From NCBI RefSeq assembly GCF_023973825.1, contig NC_090120.1, positions 2,086,501-2,150,500 of the forward strand: a stretch of DNA of 64,000 bases, written 5' to 3'. The translations under genes and the position numbers were made by a program. Position 1 is the stretch's first letter. Every line of letters starts with the position of its first letter. The notes beneath the pieces were generated by a model, which was given only the letters and a program-made list of their open reading frames with translations, was not told the DNA's origin and did not search any database. This document shows positions 62,225-64,000 of this stretch, piece after piece. This DNA comes from Plasmodium brasilianum (Eukaryota; Apicomplexa; Aconoidasida; Haemosporida; Plasmodiidae).

Positions 62225-63218
62225 ATGGAAAAAAATATTAAGTCACTCTTATTTATTAATGTTGCTTCTTTTATCTTTTTAATTTGTATAAGGAATTTCA
62301 CCAATGATATGGTATGAAAATAATATTTAAGTGTATATGTACTATTAATATTCTATTTGTTTTATTTCATTAATACATCTTTTTATATTTATATTATATA
62401 TTCCTTTAAATGATAAACATTTTCCTTGTTTTTTTAAGAATACTTTTACTAAATTATTGAGTGAGAAACGCACTGTAGGTAGAGATTTAAGTTTAAGATC
62501 TAACAGATTACTAGCAAAATGTAAACATAAAAAGGATTTAAATATGGTAGGGTTGAAAATTTTTCCACATAATGAAGAGATAGAAAAAAAATATATGACT
62601 GTTGAAGAATCCTCCAAAGCAAAAAACAAATATTCAAATGGAAGTTCTTCGAAATATACAAAAGACCATAAACAAATTACAAGAAGTAAATCTAATATAT
62701 TCGAAACAAAAAAATATTCTAATCTTGAAAAAAAAATATTCAAAGAACTGGATTATTTCGATTTTCTTGAAAAAAACAGGACAATTAGTAATAAGGTCTA
62801 CCAACAAACTATATTTAAAAAATACAGATTACGAATTTTTTTCCCTGTAGCATTAATATTGTTGTTATCAGTATATATCATATTAGATATGTATTCCTTT
62901 TATGGACTTGAAGGGATGTTGCCTCAGATACTTGTTTCTTTCTTCGGAAATGGGTGGTATAATTCTTTACATAATTATTTGAAAGATTGTAAGTTAAGTT
63001 GGTTGTTTAAGTCTAAGGACAAAGTAAAAGATTTGCTGGAAAAGAAGGTAAGCGGCGTGGGGAAGCCATTTGAAGAGTACATTTATGTAGAGAATTTTTT
63101 TGGTTATATAGTATATATTGTACCGTTAATAATATTAGGTATTACCCTTATATTAGGGATTTTTTACTACCATAAAAAAGTAAAGAAATATGAAAAATTG
63201 AAGTTCAAAAAAAGGTAA
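62225..63218 (+). CDS. fam-m-like Plasmodium exported protein
   Basis: This is an intact two-exon gene encoding 288 residues. Exon 1 is 62225-62311 (29 codons, LLFINVASFIFLICIRNF), the donor is GTATGAAAAT, the acceptor TTTTTAAG is at 62431-62438 (AAG rather than TAG) and exon 2 is 62439-63218. The product has the PEXEL-like R52-L-L-A-K56, a lysine-rich spacer, SNIFETKKYSNLEKKIFKEL (about 114-133), KNRTISNKVYQQTIF, membrane segment 1 (about 161-181), a tryptophan-containing loop (GNGWYNSLHNYLKD, KLSWLFKSKDKV), membrane segment 2 (about 249-272) and the tail YYHKKVKKYEKLKFKKR. It is a predicted exported protein with unknown function. Exon 1 begins almost identically to the gene at 37586. It carries the shared upstream motif and the downstream TTAATTTGAAGTAATAAT motif about 40 nt after the stop. 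Confidence 0.88.
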
Positions 63219-64000
63219 TATGAATAAGAAGATATATTTTTTTTATTTATTAAAGTTCTTAATTTGAAGTAATAATATTAATAAATTTAATATTATGCTT
63301 AAGAAAAATGAAAAATATTGCTTAAATTTTATACATGTTTACATATATACCTATCTTATTTGATATACATACGTTAAAAAGTAAGTTCTTAGTTTTTTTG
63401 TGAAATTAAAAGTTTTATTATTTTAAATTGTATATAATGAAATATTTTCTGTCTTTAATTAAACGTTACAACATATTATATATATTTGTGCATTAAACAG
63501 ATCTCTATGAAAGCAATATTTTTCTCCATAAAAACTTCTATATAATAGAACAATTCAGATAATTTAATTGAGGTTATATGTTAATTTATATATGAACTAT
63601 TAGAAATGATACTGATTGTTTTTCACCAAGTTTCAGACTAATATTATTATTTGATAACACAATTAAAAAGATGAATCATTATTTTTAAATAAGTAATGAA
63701 TGTATCTGATTTCGTTTTTATTGGAATGATATAAACGCGTTTGTTTCATCAATATATATAAATGTATATTCATTCAAAAAAATATTAATATATACATTGT
63801 GAAATAAGTCGTCTGAGAAGTGTTTTAAAGAATATATTTATTGTAATACTTTATTAAAAGACTTATTTGTTTTTACGTAATATAAAAGGGAAAATATATA
63901 TATGTAATATAATAATATTTCTATAAATATGCTTTAATCATCATTTATTTATATCTTAAGAATTAAATTCATTCATTATTTTATTATTGTTTTTAATTTT
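63219..64000. other. fam-m 3' flank, window end
   Basis: A+T-rich DNA beginning with the conserved post-stop motif (63258-63275). No further gene is visible before the window ends. Confidence 0.5.

Noticed and set aside
62602..62850. 82-codon frame overlapping the fam-m at 62225
   Set aside because: Alternative-frame shadow of the fam-m coding sequence.
1..64000. tRNA, rRNA, CRISPR array, bacterial insertion sequence or operon signals
   Set aside because: None is visible. The architecture is eukaryotic, with introns, monocistronic genes and Plasmodium gene families.

Overview
The window looks like a subtelomeric gene-family array from a human or primate malaria parasite of the Plasmodium malariae type. 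The evidence is the very high A+T content, two-exon genes with short signal-peptide exons and small GT..AG introns, the co-occurrence of fam-l-like and fam-m-like exported-protein genes with PIR and STP1/SURFIN-like genes, and the absence of any housekeeping gene. To my knowledge fam-l and fam-m are specific to P. malariae and its close relatives. I assign the l/m names from memory of the two families' conserved C-terminal halves (MFDGKHFHFEKKW = fam-l, KYSHLEKKIFKELDY = fam-m). That the two classes are distinct is certain from the sequence; which name goes with which class is somewhat less certain.

Layout. The left part (1-9970) holds two decayed fam-m-like pseudogenes (1356-2322 and 4275-5237) and a short PIR gene (9212-9970). 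The middle (12.8-42.2 kb) is built from large diverged duplications of a unit of about 12 kb. fam-m genes sit at 13752, 25507 and 37586, and a fam-l gene or relic sits about 3.4-3.5 kb upstream of the last two (22009 and 34199). A second fam-l (41320, with one nonsense codon) follows. All of these read on the + strand.

An oppositely oriented block (44.9-52.6 kb) carries a complete three-exon PIR gene and an STP1/SURFIN-like gene. The STP1 reading frame is complete only if an extra 78-nt intron is spliced out. The right end has another fam-l/fam-m doublet (58866, frameshifted in a T homopolymer, and 62225, intact). The rest is A+T-rich intergenic DNA, much of it recognisable as duplicated flank.

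The intact genes encode proteins expected to be exported into, or displayed on, the infected red cell. fam-l and fam-m products have a signal peptide, a PEXEL-like R-x-L-x-K site near residue 52 and two membrane segments. PIR and STP1 have one membrane segment each and variant ectodomains. Both fam families share a conserved upstream motif about 365-440 bp before the ATG and a short motif about 40 nt after the stop, which suggests a common expression cassette. Exon boundaries were derived by hand from splice signals and frame continuity.
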